DNA of 64,000 nucleotides, taken from Bin87 sp034423595 (GTDB taxonomy: Bacteria > Chloroflexota > Dehalococcoidia > Lucifugimonadales > UBA3495). The stretch is from the NCBI GenBank assembly GCA_965207025.1, contig OZ242258.1, positions 3,038,001 to 3,102,000 of the forward strand, given 5' to 3'. Shown one piece after another: positions 48,757-56,839 of the stretch (within the stretch, counting starts at the first letter, position 1; each line of letters begins with the position of its first letter). The position numbers were made by a program, and so were the translations under genes. The notes under the pieces were generated by a model that was not told the DNA's origin, made no database searches, and saw nothing but the letters and a program-made list of their open reading frames with translations.

Positions 48757-50115
48757 ATGAGGCTCTGGCCGAAATCGCTGTACTACGGGTGGGTGGTTGC
48801 CGGCGCGTCGGGGAGCATCGGGTTCGCCAACGCGGCGTCGGCCATATCCATCCTGACTATCTTTGTGGTGCCCATGTCGGAGGAGTTCGGATGGGGCCGC
48901 ACGGAGATTGCCGGCGCGACGACGGCGGGTGCGATCCTGGGGGCGGCGCTGGCGCCGTTCATCGGGCGGCTGGTGGACCGGTTCGGGGCACGGCTGACGC
49001 TGGTGATCGGCGGGAGCATCATCGGGCTGGGCTGCGTGTACCTGTCGTTGATGCAGACGCTGTTGGGGTTCTACGTGGCCTTCACGGTGTCGCGGATCGC
49101 CGACCAGGGCGGGGTCAAGATCGGCACGTCGGTGGCCGCCGGCAAGTGGTTCGAGCGTTACCGGGGGCGGGCCACCGGCCTGGTGTTCCTAGTGGAGACG
49201 GTGGGCGTCATCGCGCTGGCCCCGCTGACGCAACTGGTAATCGGCCAGTGGGGATGGCGTTCGGCGTGGCTGATGCTGGCGGCGGCGATGTTCGCGCTGG
49301 GCGTGATCCCGTGCGCGCTGTGGGTGCGCCGGCAGCCGGAGGATATGGGGCTGGCCGTGGACGGCGACAGTCCGCTCGTGGTTCGACAGGTTCACCACGA
49401 GCGGACTGTAAGCCACCATGAACAGGCTGTAAGCGAGCGCGATCGGGCCGTAGCCGAGCATGAGCGGATCGTAGCCGACGGCGAGACTCCGGCCACGGAA
49501 GTCGCGGCGGAAGAGCAGTCGCGGACGCTGCGAGACGCGGCGCGGACGCCGGCGTTCTGGATCGCGCTGGCGTCGCTGTTCCTGGGCAGCAACGCAGTAT
49601 CCGGCCCCGGGCTGCACCTGGTGCCGTACCTGACGGAGCGGGGACTGAACGCGACGGCGGCGGTGGGCGCAATCAGCGTGATGGCCACGGCGGGGGCGGC
49701 GGGCGCAATGTTGTCGGGTATTGCCGCCGACCGAATGTCGCCCCGGTGGTTGATGGCGGCGTTGTACCTGATGAGCGCGGCGGCGTTGGCGCTGCTGGTA
49801 GGCACGGATACGCTGGCAGAGACCTACGTGGTGGTGATCCTGATGGGGTTGATCGGCACGGGAATCAACACGCTGGCGCCGCTGATGTGGGCGGCCAACT
49901 ACGGGCGCGGGTCGCTGGGGGCGATACACGGAGTGGGCCGGGCGTCGCAGGTGTTGGGATTCGCCGTAGGGCCGCTGGTGTCTGGCATCGCCTACGACAG
50001 CACGGGCACGTACCGGGAGGTGTTCCTGGCGCTGGCCGGCGTGGCGCTGGTGTCGGCGGGGCTGATGGCGGCGGCGCGGACGTGGAGGGCGCATCCTTCG
50101 ACGGGCTCAGGATGA
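48757..50115 (+). CDS. MFS transporter (monocarboxylate/OFA-like) with a palindrome inserted in its central loop
   Basis: A 452-residue twelve-helix carrier: LYYGWVVAGASGSIGFANAA (helix 1), GRLVDRFGARLTLVIGGSII (motif A), KWFERYRGRATGL (MFS_1/OFA-type), LWVRRQPEDMGL at the end of the first half. The cytoplasmic loop holds SPLVVRQVHHERTVSHHEQA and further imperfect HE-rich units, encoded by a 14-bp-arm palindrome at 49369-49407 of family D. The C-terminal ARTWRAHPSTGSG also comes from a family D repeat. ATG 48757 is preferred since the upstream ATG belongs to a repeat. The substrate is probably a small organic acid. Confidence 0.88.
   Translation: MRLWPKSLYYGWVVAGASGSIGFANAASAISILTIFVVPMSEEFGWGRTEIAGATTAGAILGAALAPFIGRLVDRFGARLTLVIGGSIIGLGCVYLSLMQTLLGFYVAFTVSRIADQGGVKIGTSVAAGKWFERYRGRATGLVFLVETVGVIALAPLTQLVIGQWGWRSAWLMLAAAMFALGVIPCALWVRRQPEDMGLAVDGDSPLVVRQVHHERTVSHHEQAVSERDRAVAEHERIVADGETPATEVAAEEQSRTLRDAARTPAFWIALASLFLGSNAVSGPGLHLVPYLTERGLNATAAVGAISVMATAGAAGAMLSGIAADRMSPRWLMAALYLMSAAALALLVGTDTLAETYVVVILMGLIGTGINTLAPLMWAANYGRGSLGAIHGVGRASQVLGFAVGPLVSGIAYDSTGTYREVFLALAGVALVSAGLMAAARTWRAHPSTGSG
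49369..49407. repeat. Family D palindrome inside the MFS coding sequence
   Basis: AGTCCGCTCGTGGT, an 11-base loop TCGACAGGTTC, then ACCACGAGCGGACT: a perfect 14-bp inverted repeat, read in frame. Related TTCGACAGG..CA..ATGAGCG units occur at 50098-50119, 58748-58773, 59888-59910 and 60731-60755. Confidence 0.85.
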
Positions 50116-50137
50116 GCGGATGGTATCGGGCAAGTAT

Positions 50138-50176
50138 TCACCCTCACCCTAGCCCTCTCCCATCGAGGGAGAGGGG
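50138..50176. repeat. Family A palindrome between convergent MFS genes
   Basis: TCACCCTCACCCTAGCCCTC then TCCCATCGAGGGAGAGGGG, four bases before the stop of the second MFS gene. Confidence 0.85.
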
Positions 50177-50179
50177 ATT

Positions 50180-51583
50180 TCAGGAATCGCCGGCGGCGGG
50201 GGCTGGCGCCGTGGTGGGTGCGGAGGGCGTCGCCTCGGGGGTGGTCGGAATCTGGGGACGCTTGGCGAACAGGAAACAGACGCCGCCGGCGTAGTTGAAG
50301 CCGGCCAGCACCAGGAAGGCGACGGTGTAGGTGCCCGTCCAGTCGTACATGTAGCCGGCGAAGGGGCTGGAAATGAGCAGCAGCCCGTTCATGGGGATGG
50401 TGCTGATGCCCAGGATCTTGCCGAAGTTACCGCGTCCGAAATACTCGCCCCGGATGGAAGTGGTCAGCGGGTTGCGGCCACCGAAGCCGATGCCGAAGAT
50501 GACGGCGAAGGCGTAGAACATCCACAGCTCGGTGCTGAAGGTGAGCAGCACCACCGCGCTGGCCTGGATGGTGGTGAATACGAAGAGGCCGATGCGCTTG
50601 GGGAAACGGTCGCCGACGTACCCGCCCAGGGGCTGGGAGAACATGGAGATGATGGTGTAGAGAATGACCACCGTGCCGGCGTATTCCTGGAGTCCCGCGT
50701 CCTTGAGCAGCAGGCCCAGGTGGGTGAAGATGGCCAGGATGATCATGCTGGTCATGCCGTGGCCGACGGCGATGAGCCAGAAGGCGGGAGTGCGTACCGC
50801 CTGCTGCGCGGTGAGTCCCTGGGGCTGCGTTTGGGCAGCGGCGCCGCGACGGGCCTGCTGCGCCGGGGCAGTACCCTCGGCCTGGAGTCCCATGTCCTCG
50901 GGCCGGTTGCGGATGAGGTAGGCCAGCGGTCCCGCGACGGCCAGGATGACGACGGCCAGGATCAGGGCGCAGTTTTCCCATCCGATGGTGCGGCCAATAT
51001 TCAGGGTGTAGTTGGTGAAGGGAACGCCGACGCTGCCGTTGATGCCGAGGTCGATGAGTGGGATGACGATGAGCGCGCCGCCGCGACTCATGAAGTTGGC
51101 CCAGCCCATGGCGGTGGCCATGCGGCGGGAGAACCAGTTGTTGATGGTAGTCATCATGGGCACCCAGCTGCCCATGCCCTGGCCGGCGGCCATGACCATG
51201 TAGGCCAGGTAGAACATGTAGAGGGGCGCGACGGGCCAGAAGCCGGCGTCGATCTGCCAGAAGATGAGGAAGCCAACGCCCAGGATGAGGAACCCGATGA
51301 GGACCATCTTGCGGCCGCCGAGCTTGTCGGTAAGGTAGCCCTCCAGGGGACCCATGAGGCCGCCCTCGATGCGGGTGAGGGTCAACGCCAGGGAGAGTTG
51401 GCCGCGGGGCCAGCCGAACTGGTTTTCCAGAGCGACGGCCCACAGGGTCATGGCGTGGAACAGCGGCACCGTCGCGATGGTCATCACGAAGCCGGTGGCG
51501 ACGACGATGTACCAGCCGTAGTAGATGCTGGGCCGGCGGAATCCGAAACGCGAGCCGCCGGACGGCGGCGCCTGGCTGGTCAT
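50180..51583 (-). CDS. MFS transporter (OFA/monocarboxylate-like)
   Basis: A 467-residue twelve-helix carrier: SIYYGWYIVVATGFVMTIAT (helix 1), RGQLSLALTLTRIEGGLMGP, GYLTDKLGGRKMVLIGFLIL (motif A), NNWFSRRMATAMGWANFMSR, IRNRPEDMGL at mid-protein, QPLGGYVGDRFPKRIGLFVF (second motif A) and an Ala/Pro/Thr-rich C-terminus. It is a distant paralogue of the convergent MFS gene. ATG 51583 is chosen over 51610. The substrate is likely a carboxylate, by inference only. Confidence 0.9.
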   Translation of the reverse strand: MTSQAPPSGGSRFGFRRPSIYYGWYIVVATGFVMTIATVPLFHAMTLWAVALENQFGWPRGQLSLALTLTRIEGGLMGPLEGYLTDKLGGRKMVLIGFLILGVGFLIFWQIDAGFWPVAPLYMFYLAYMVMAAGQGMGSWVPMMTTINNWFSRRMATAMGWANFMSRGGALIVIPLIDLGINGSVGVPFTNYTLNIGRTIGWENCALILAVVILAVAGPLAYLIRNRPEDMGLQAEGTAPAQQARRGAAAQTQPQGLTAQQAVRTPAFWLIAVGHGMTSMIILAIFTHLGLLLKDAGLQEYAGTVVILYTIISMFSQPLGGYVGDRFPKRIGLFVFTTIQASAVVLLTFSTELWMFYAFAVIFGIGFGGRNPLTTSIRGEYFGRGNFGKILGISTIPMNGLLLISSPFAGYMYDWTGTYTVAFLVLAGFNYAGGVCFLFAKRPQIPTTPEATPSAPTTAPAPAAGDS

Positions 51584-51787
51584 AACAAAGCGCAGAAATA
51601 CAGTCCGCAATGGTCGGAACCGCCGGATGCGGACCGGAAGCGGACGGGTTCGGTGGCGGCGCTTATTCTACGCCTTTTGGGAATATGGGCGCAAGGCATA
51701 ATGCGTGATGACGAGTATCACGGATCATGGCGGGGGTGTCGCCCGCATTTGCATGGATGCATAGTATGGGCTGCCGGCGGACGGCGC

Positions 51788-52399
51788 TCACGGAACTATG
51801 CCGATCAGGACCAGGGGAACAGCTGGGACGCCGCGGCCTTGCCGCAGCACGTTGACCAAATCGCGTTCGTAGTAAGGCACGCCAGAGGACATCTCACGCT
51901 CCATCGCTTTCATGGGGAGAATCTCGATTCCCACATCAATCACGTCGGATACGTAGAAGTGGAGGTGCTTTACGAACAGGTCGTGAGCCACGAAGGAGTA
52001 TTTCCCGAACTGAACCTCGACCGCGACTCGGTTTTTGACGAAATCGGTTTGATTGTAAGAACCGATGGGAGTGTGCCCCGCATTTTGTATTGCTAGCTTT
52101 TGCTCATTGGCACTGAGGTGTTGAATCCTACGCATGAGTCTTTCATCGGATGCTACCCAAAACCTCCGCCGCTCTTGATTCCACCCTAATGCTTCGAATT
52201 CTTTTTTGAAGGCATTGTTTAACTCGGTAGGGGAGTACAACGTCTGCCCTTTTGTCGCTTTTTCTTGGGATATCTTAGTTTTGCAGTTTGCCGCGTTGAC
52301 TTTTCGAACAACGGTTTGCACTTCCTTCCAGAGTCGAGGTTGATGGACCCGGAGATATTCTTCACCATTGAGGTGTGAATACTTGGCAGTGATCCTCAT
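51788..52399 (-). CDS. BstYI/BglII-family type II restriction endonuclease
   Basis: A 203-residue enzyme strikingly like BstYI: KYSHLNGEEYLRVHQPRLWK, NQTDFVKNRVAVEVQFGKYS, FVAHDLFVKHLHFYVSDVID, VGIEILPMKAMEREMSSGVP. The active-site set D119, E128 and Q130 (D-x9-E-x-Q) is that of BglII/BstYI. BstYI cuts RGATCY and BglII AGATCT, so a GATC-centred site is predicted. It overlaps the methyltransferase gene by 4 bases. Lower G+C than neighbouring genes points to acquisition. Confidence 0.92.
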   Translation of the reverse strand: MRITAKYSHLNGEEYLRVHQPRLWKEVQTVVRKVNAANCKTKISQEKATKGQTLYSPTELNNAFKKEFEALGWNQERRRFWVASDERLMRRIQHLSANEQKLAIQNAGHTPIGSYNQTDFVKNRVAVEVQFGKYSFVAHDLFVKHLHFYVSDVIDVGIEILPMKAMEREMSSGVPYYERDLVNVLRQGRGVPAVPLVLIGIVP

Positions 52400-53328
52400 G
52401 CGTGCCCCCCTTTGGGCAAGGAAGGGTCATAGATGGGCTTGCCCATGGGACGAGTTTTGAGGGTTCCCTGCTGCCACTGCTTGACCCTCTGTCGGGCGAT
52501 TTCCACGTATTCGGGAACTATGTCGCAACCGTATGCAACCCGGTCATGGATGAGCGCCGCCACAACGGATGAACCGACGCCCATGTAAGGATCGAACACG
52601 GCGTCGCCCTCATCGGTCATTGCCAGCACCAGGCGCTCCACCAGTTCAACGGGAAACTGGCACGGGTGGATGGTTTTTTCGGGATGATTGCTTTTGACGT
52701 TGGGAAACTCCCAGACGTCGCTGGGGTTTTTGCCCTTTGGGTTGCCTGAGAGTTGGCCGGCGTTGGGGCCCTTGTAGTGGCGCTTGCCCGGGTATTTGGC
52801 GGGAACGCGGATGGGATCGAGGTTCCACGTATAGTCGTCGCTGCTGGTCCACCAATTGATCGTTTCGTAGCGACCAGACAATCTTTTTGAAGCATGGAGG
52901 CCGTGGCCGAAGTGCCAGACGATACGGTTGCGCAACTTCAAACCTTCCGCGCGGAAAATCGGGTACAGCAACACGTCGAGGGGAATCACCTCACCGTTAT
53001 CGACGTAGTTGCCAACCTGCCAGCATATGGAGCCTTTCGGGTGCAGCAAACGGACGCACCGCCTGATCACTTCAGCTTGGCTGTGCAGATATTCATCGAG
53101 GGATGATTTCGTCTCGTAATCTTTGCCCAGGTTGTACGGCGGCGACGTTACGATCAGATTCATTTGCAATCGCGCGTCTTCAAGCCGCTGCATGAAGGCC
53201 AGATTGTCTTCGCACGCCACCACCGGCTGCCCGGCAGAAGCAGGGAGCTCCGCATGGGCAGACAGACAAAGCGCTGCGTTATCGGGAGCAACTTCGGGTT
53301 TGCATTGGAGCTGCATGGTCGTTGTCAT
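52396..53328 (-). CDS. DNA methyltransferase of the BstYI-like R-M system (beta class, probably N4-cytosine)
   Basis: A 310-residue methyltransferase with motif IV TSPPYN (61-66) before motif I DPYMGVGSS (246-254), the beta-class order; SPPY is usual for N4-cytosine enzymes. The middle (about 105-215) is the target-recognition region, with KLRNRIVWHFGHGLHASKRL and FPNVKSNHPEKTIHPCQFPV. It should protect the site cut by the adjacent BstYI-like nuclease. The stop overlaps the nuclease start (ATGA) and its start overlaps the upstream coiled protein by 4 bases, so all three are coupled. Confidence 0.9.
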   Translation of the reverse strand: MTTTMQLQCKPEVAPDNAALCLSAHAELPASAGQPVVACEDNLAFMQRLEDARLQMNLIVTSPPYNLGKDYETKSSLDEYLHSQAEVIRRCVRLLHPKGSICWQVGNYVDNGEVIPLDVLLYPIFRAEGLKLRNRIVWHFGHGLHASKRLSGRYETINWWTSSDDYTWNLDPIRVPAKYPGKRHYKGPNAGQLSGNPKGKNPSDVWEFPNVKSNHPEKTIHPCQFPVELVERLVLAMTDEGDAVFDPYMGVGSSVVAALIHDRVAYGCDIVPEYVEIARQRVKQWQQGTLKTRPMGKPIYDPSLPKGGHA

Positions 53329-53648
53329 GCCTGCCTCTGGTCCGGCGGTGGCAGCAGTTCGGCCAGAGGGATGCCTTTTTCTGTAGCTACGCGCGCTAGC
53401 TGTTCATCGAACTCCAGCTTGGCAGCGGTGTAGCCTGTGGCCAGCCCCTCCGCGAAACCTTTGGTGTAACCTTCCGAGGGAGGAAGCAGATCGTCAAGGG
53501 GAATGTCTCGCTCTCGGGCTACCTTTGCCAGCCACGCCTCGTAGCGCCGCTCGGTTTCGGCTTTACCTTTGGCCAAGCCTTCGACCATTCCTTCATTCCG
53601 ACCTATGGCCAACCATTTCTCTCGCCATTGCTCGAATGCCCAAAACAT
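53325..53648 (-). CDS. Small coiled protein upstream of and coupled to the R-M genes
   Basis: A 107-residue protein from ATG 53648: MFWAFEQWREKWLAIGRNEG, then a charged helix (EGLAKGKAETERRYEAWLAK) and two copies of a VARERDIPLDDLLPP / VATEKGIPLAELLPP unit. Not recognised as a control (C) protein: no helix-turn-helix is apparent. The KGKAE/EGxxxG helix resembles tails of Rpn/PD-(D/E)xK-associated proteins. Overlap with the methyltransferase suggests co-regulation. Confidence 0.6.
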   Translation of the reverse strand: MFWAFEQWREKWLAIGRNEGMVEGLAKGKAETERRYEAWLAKVARERDIPLDDLLPPSEGYTKGFAEGLATGYTAAKLEFDEQLARVATEKGIPLAELLPPPDQRQA

Positions 53649-53758
53649 CACATCCTTGCCTCGCTGCCGTTTCGACGCCAGTTTAGCACAACCATCGCCG
53701 CAAACCCCGTAATGGTACAATCGCGGAGCATTCCCAACTCCCCACGAGGTTTTTGAGT

Positions 53759-55426
53759 ATGAGTATTGATGTTGCCACTTCTATTGCGCGAATTTTGAAG
53801 CAGGAGGGCGTGGAGTGGGTTTCCACCTTTCCCGTCTGCCGGGTGAACAACGCGCTGGGGCGCGAGGGCGTGCCCATGATAATGATGCGCGACGACCGCT
53901 ACGCCGTGGCCCTGGCCGACGCCTACTCGCGGGTTACGGGCGGCGACCGCATCGGCGTCTGCACGGTGCAGGGTGGCGTGAACGGCGCGGGGTTGCAGTA
54001 CTCGTATCCCGGGCTGGCCCAGGCGTTTGAGGACAACTCGCCGATGCTGTGCATCACCGACGGTGTGCCGGCCGGCAGCACCGAGAACACACAGTTCGAC
54101 GTGACCACCAGCCTCAAGACCGTTACCAAGTGGTTCGGCTACATCGACCGTCCCGAGCGGACGCCGGAGTTCCTGCGTCGCGCGTTCTCCATGCTGCGCA
54201 GCGGCCGTCCTGGACCCGTCGTGCTGGCGGTGCCCAACGCGGCGGGCATCTACGACGAGACGGTGGACCCGTACTATCCGGTGCGCGGGTACAAATCGGC
54301 GCCGGACCCGTCGGACGTGGTCCAGGCCATCGACCTGCTGATGAACGCCCAGAATCCGCTGATCTACGCCGGCGAGGGCGTCATCTACGCCGGCGCGTCG
54401 TCGGAGCTGGTGGCGCTGGCGGAGTCGCTGAACGCGCCGGTCATCACCACGCTGAAGGCCAAGGGCGCGTTTCCGGAGAACCATCCGCTGTTCGTCGGCG
54501 TGCGCGGCGAGCATCCCATCGCGTACCTGAACAAGAGCGACGTGATCCTGACGGTGGGCAGCAGCCTGTCGCCGGGGCGGTTCACCCACGGCATCCCCAA
54601 CGCGCCGAGCAAGACGATCATCCAGTGCAACCTGGACGAGTTCCACCTGAACCGCATCTTCCCGACGCATCACGCGGTGCTGGGCGACGCCAAGTTCGTC
54701 TTGCAGGCGCTGGCCAACGAGGTTTCGGGGCGCACCGACTGCGCGAGCCGTCCCGCCGGCAACGTGGTGGCCGAGGTGCGCGAGACGCGGGACGCCGGGC
54801 TGGCCGAGTACCGGGAGGCGATGGCGTCCAACGACGCGCCGATCAACCCGTACCGCGTGTTCGGCGACATGATGAAGGTGCTGGACCCGTACAAGTCCTT
54901 CGTGACCCACGACTCCGGCAACACGCGGGACCAGCTGAGCACGGTCTATGACACGCTGATTCCGCGCGGGTTCCTGGGCTGGGGCAACATCTCGACGCTG
55001 GGGTTCGGGCTGGCCGGCGCCATGGCGGCCAAGCTGGCGTATCCCGACCGGCAGTCGGTGGCGGTGACCGGCGACGCGGGGGTTGGCTACATGCTGGGCA
55101 ACCTGGAGGTTCCGGTGCGGCAGAACCTGGGCATCACGGTGGCGCACGTGGCCAACGGCGGGTTTGCGGGCTACGGCCCCGGGTTCTGGGGCGACGGACA
55201 CGACCCTTATACTCACCGGGTGCTAGGTCCCGAGGACGTGAACATGTCGCGGGCCGTAGCGGAGCTGGGGCTGTACACCGAGCGGGTCACGGAGCCGTCG
55301 GACGTGATCCCGGCGTTCCAGCGGGCGCTGGCGGCCAACGAGCAGGGCCAGCCGTCGTACCTGGAGTTCATCTGCTCGCAGTACCCGAGGTACGGGGGGT
55401 TCGCGCCGAGTTCGATTGCGCACTAG
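53759..55426 (+). CDS. TPP-dependent enzyme, acetolactate-synthase-like, with altered activating Glu
   Basis: A 555-residue three-domain TPP enzyme: Pyr domain IMMRDDRYAVALADAYSRVT, central domain NPLIYAGEGVIYAGASSELV, PP domain VAVTGDAGVGYMLGNLEVPV ending near VANGG (GDA..N TPP/Mg signature). At the position of the cofactor-activating glutamate (HE of RHEQ..) it has D46 (RDDR). Aspartate there is unusual, as is the valine of glyoxylate carboligase, so reaction chemistry may differ. The start is ATG 53759 after a GAGG site. Confidence 0.85.
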   Translation: MSIDVATSIARILKQEGVEWVSTFPVCRVNNALGREGVPMIMMRDDRYAVALADAYSRVTGGDRIGVCTVQGGVNGAGLQYSYPGLAQAFEDNSPMLCITDGVPAGSTENTQFDVTTSLKTVTKWFGYIDRPERTPEFLRRAFSMLRSGRPGPVVLAVPNAAGIYDETVDPYYPVRGYKSAPDPSDVVQAIDLLMNAQNPLIYAGEGVIYAGASSELVALAESLNAPVITTLKAKGAFPENHPLFVGVRGEHPIAYLNKSDVILTVGSSLSPGRFTHGIPNAPSKTIIQCNLDEFHLNRIFPTHHAVLGDAKFVLQALANEVSGRTDCASRPAGNVVAEVRETRDAGLAEYREAMASNDAPINPYRVFGDMMKVLDPYKSFVTHDSGNTRDQLSTVYDTLIPRGFLGWGNISTLGFGLAGAMAAKLAYPDRQSVAVTGDAGVGYMLGNLEVPVRQNLGITVAHVANGGFAGYGPGFWGDGHDPYTHRVLGPEDVNMSRAVAELGLYTERVTEPSDVIPAFQRALAANEQGQPSYLEFICSQYPRYGGFAPSSIAH

Positions 55427-55506
55427 AGCCGTGGGGGAATCACGAGACCGCAAATCGGCGTACCATATGGTGCGCCGTCTGGTGTATTAGTCTTGCCGTG
55501 CTGCGA

Positions 55507-55995
55507 CTAGGATTGCAAACTGTCCAACATATTCGCTTGCATCTTGCTCGTATCCAAATCGCCATTGTCTATGGCAGACTTTATCCACTCTTTTACACGT
55601 TTTGTTTGGACACGGCAGAGCCTGCCGGCGGAGACGATATGGGCCATTTTAACCAGGCTAGTAGCTGATAAGTGGATTACGTCGTAGTGTAGGCCATTGA
55701 CAACGCCATCTGGGGTCTTCCCTTGGGACTGTGATATCGCAAATCCATTGGATGTGAGCCACGAATCATCGAAAAGTACGTAATCAAACGAACTAGGATT
55801 CAGCTTATTGGCTGCCAGTGCGGTAATAACCCTCTGATTCTCCCCATCGTCTGGCACTTCAAAAACGGACAGGCTTCCGCCAGTTGTCGCAAGATCACCC
55901 AGCGGGTCAGCTATCAGCTCTCCCGGTTTAAGCCAACCAAGATCAGGCCGCTCCAACCAGCGCCCTTTTCTGATTTGCCGCAATAAGGTCGTCAT
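55507..55995 (-). CDS. Unrecognised protein, third gene of an overlapping cassette
   Basis: A 162-residue protein of unknown family: MTTLLRQIRKGRWLERPDLG; GGSLSVFEVPDDGENQRVIT; FDYVLFDDSWLTSNGFAISQ; GLHYDVIHLSATSLVKMAHI; a helical C-terminus. No signal or membrane helix. Its start overlaps the preceding gene by 53 bases, so translation is coupled. Base composition is close to half A+T, lower in G+C than neighbours. Confidence 0.65.
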   Translation of the reverse strand: MTTLLRQIRKGRWLERPDLGWLKPGELIADPLGDLATTGGSLSVFEVPDDGENQRVITALAANKLNPSSFDYVLFDDSWLTSNGFAISQSQGKTPDGVVNGLHYDVIHLSATSLVKMAHIVSAGRLCRVQTKRVKEWIKSAIDNGDLDTSKMQANMLDSLQS

Positions 55996-56839
55996 TTGTT
56001 TCTCGCAGTTGCATTAACGTGGACCGGAAACTTTCCTTTAGTTGGACAGAAGTTTCCCGGTGTAACGCGCGCTTGATGCTCGGTATTGCCGCAGGGTCAT
56101 CCATTGATGCAATCCCCACCGAAGCAGCGTCCCTAGTCCTTGGATTTTGCGAATCCAGTGCAGAAATCAAAATCGCTAACCTGCTGTGGTGGGTCCTTAC
56201 ATCTTCAATCAAACCGATTGACCTCAGTGCCTCCTCGACGACTTCCGCGTTCTGAGCGTGGCTCATCAAGGCTTTATGGAAAGATCGGACAGCTACCTGC
56301 CCATACACCTCAATCGCCAAGGCTATCCCTTGATTGAATGGACCATCTTCCCCATCGAAAAATGTTTCATCTTCGGCGCTGTCAAACAGAGAATCGAAGC
56401 TGACGTCTAATGCCTGTTCTGTCGCGCTGCTGTCCGCTAGGGAAGTGGAACCTTCGGCAATGGGCGTCGTACCGTCCAACAGGGTCGAATCGGAACTAAT
56501 CAAAACACCTTTTGGGTCTGCTTCATCCGTATGCCTGCTCGTTTTTAAGGAAATTGATCCTAACAAGCGAACACCTTGGAATGGGGCAGCGAACCGCACC
56601 CTGAGTTGTTCTTGATCCAACATCACATCGGGCACCAAAACATCGCTGTTCGTGATGCCAAAAACGGTTGCGGAGGACACATGCTGGTCGCTTCCGTCAT
56701 ATTGTCTTGGATCGGGATTTGGCGGGACGATGACGATGTTATCCTCTACTCCAGCATCTCCGCTATGCGTTCTGTTTTGGAAGGGCCAGTCGTCCGCCAA
56801 AAGTGGGGGTGGGTACACACGATGGCGTGGTGTCGTCAT
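55943..56839 (-). CDS. Unrecognised protein with HEAT-like C-terminus, second gene of the cassette
   Basis: A 298-residue protein. The N-terminal 90 residues are beta-rich (YPPPLLADDWPFQNRTHSGD; DQEQLRVRFAAPFQGVRLLG). A low-complexity acidic/Ser-rich middle (STSLADSSATEQALDVSFDS) follows, then helices with a HEAT-like pair (RLAILISALDSQNPRTRDAA; SMDDPAAIPSIKRALHRETS). Family not known. It overlaps the gene before it by 4 bases and the one after by 53, implying a fixed three-protein unit. Confidence 0.65.
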   Translation of the reverse strand: MTTPRHRVYPPPLLADDWPFQNRTHSGDAGVEDNIVIVPPNPDPRQYDGSDQHVSSATVFGITNSDVLVPDVMLDQEQLRVRFAAPFQGVRLLGSISLKTSRHTDEADPKGVLISSDSTLLDGTTPIAEGSTSLADSSATEQALDVSFDSLFDSAEDETFFDGEDGPFNQGIALAIEVYGQVAVRSFHKALMSHAQNAEVVEEALRSIGLIEDVRTHHSRLAILISALDSQNPRTRDAASVGIASMDDPAAIPSIKRALHRETSVQLKESFRSTLMQLRETNDDLIAANQKRALVGAA

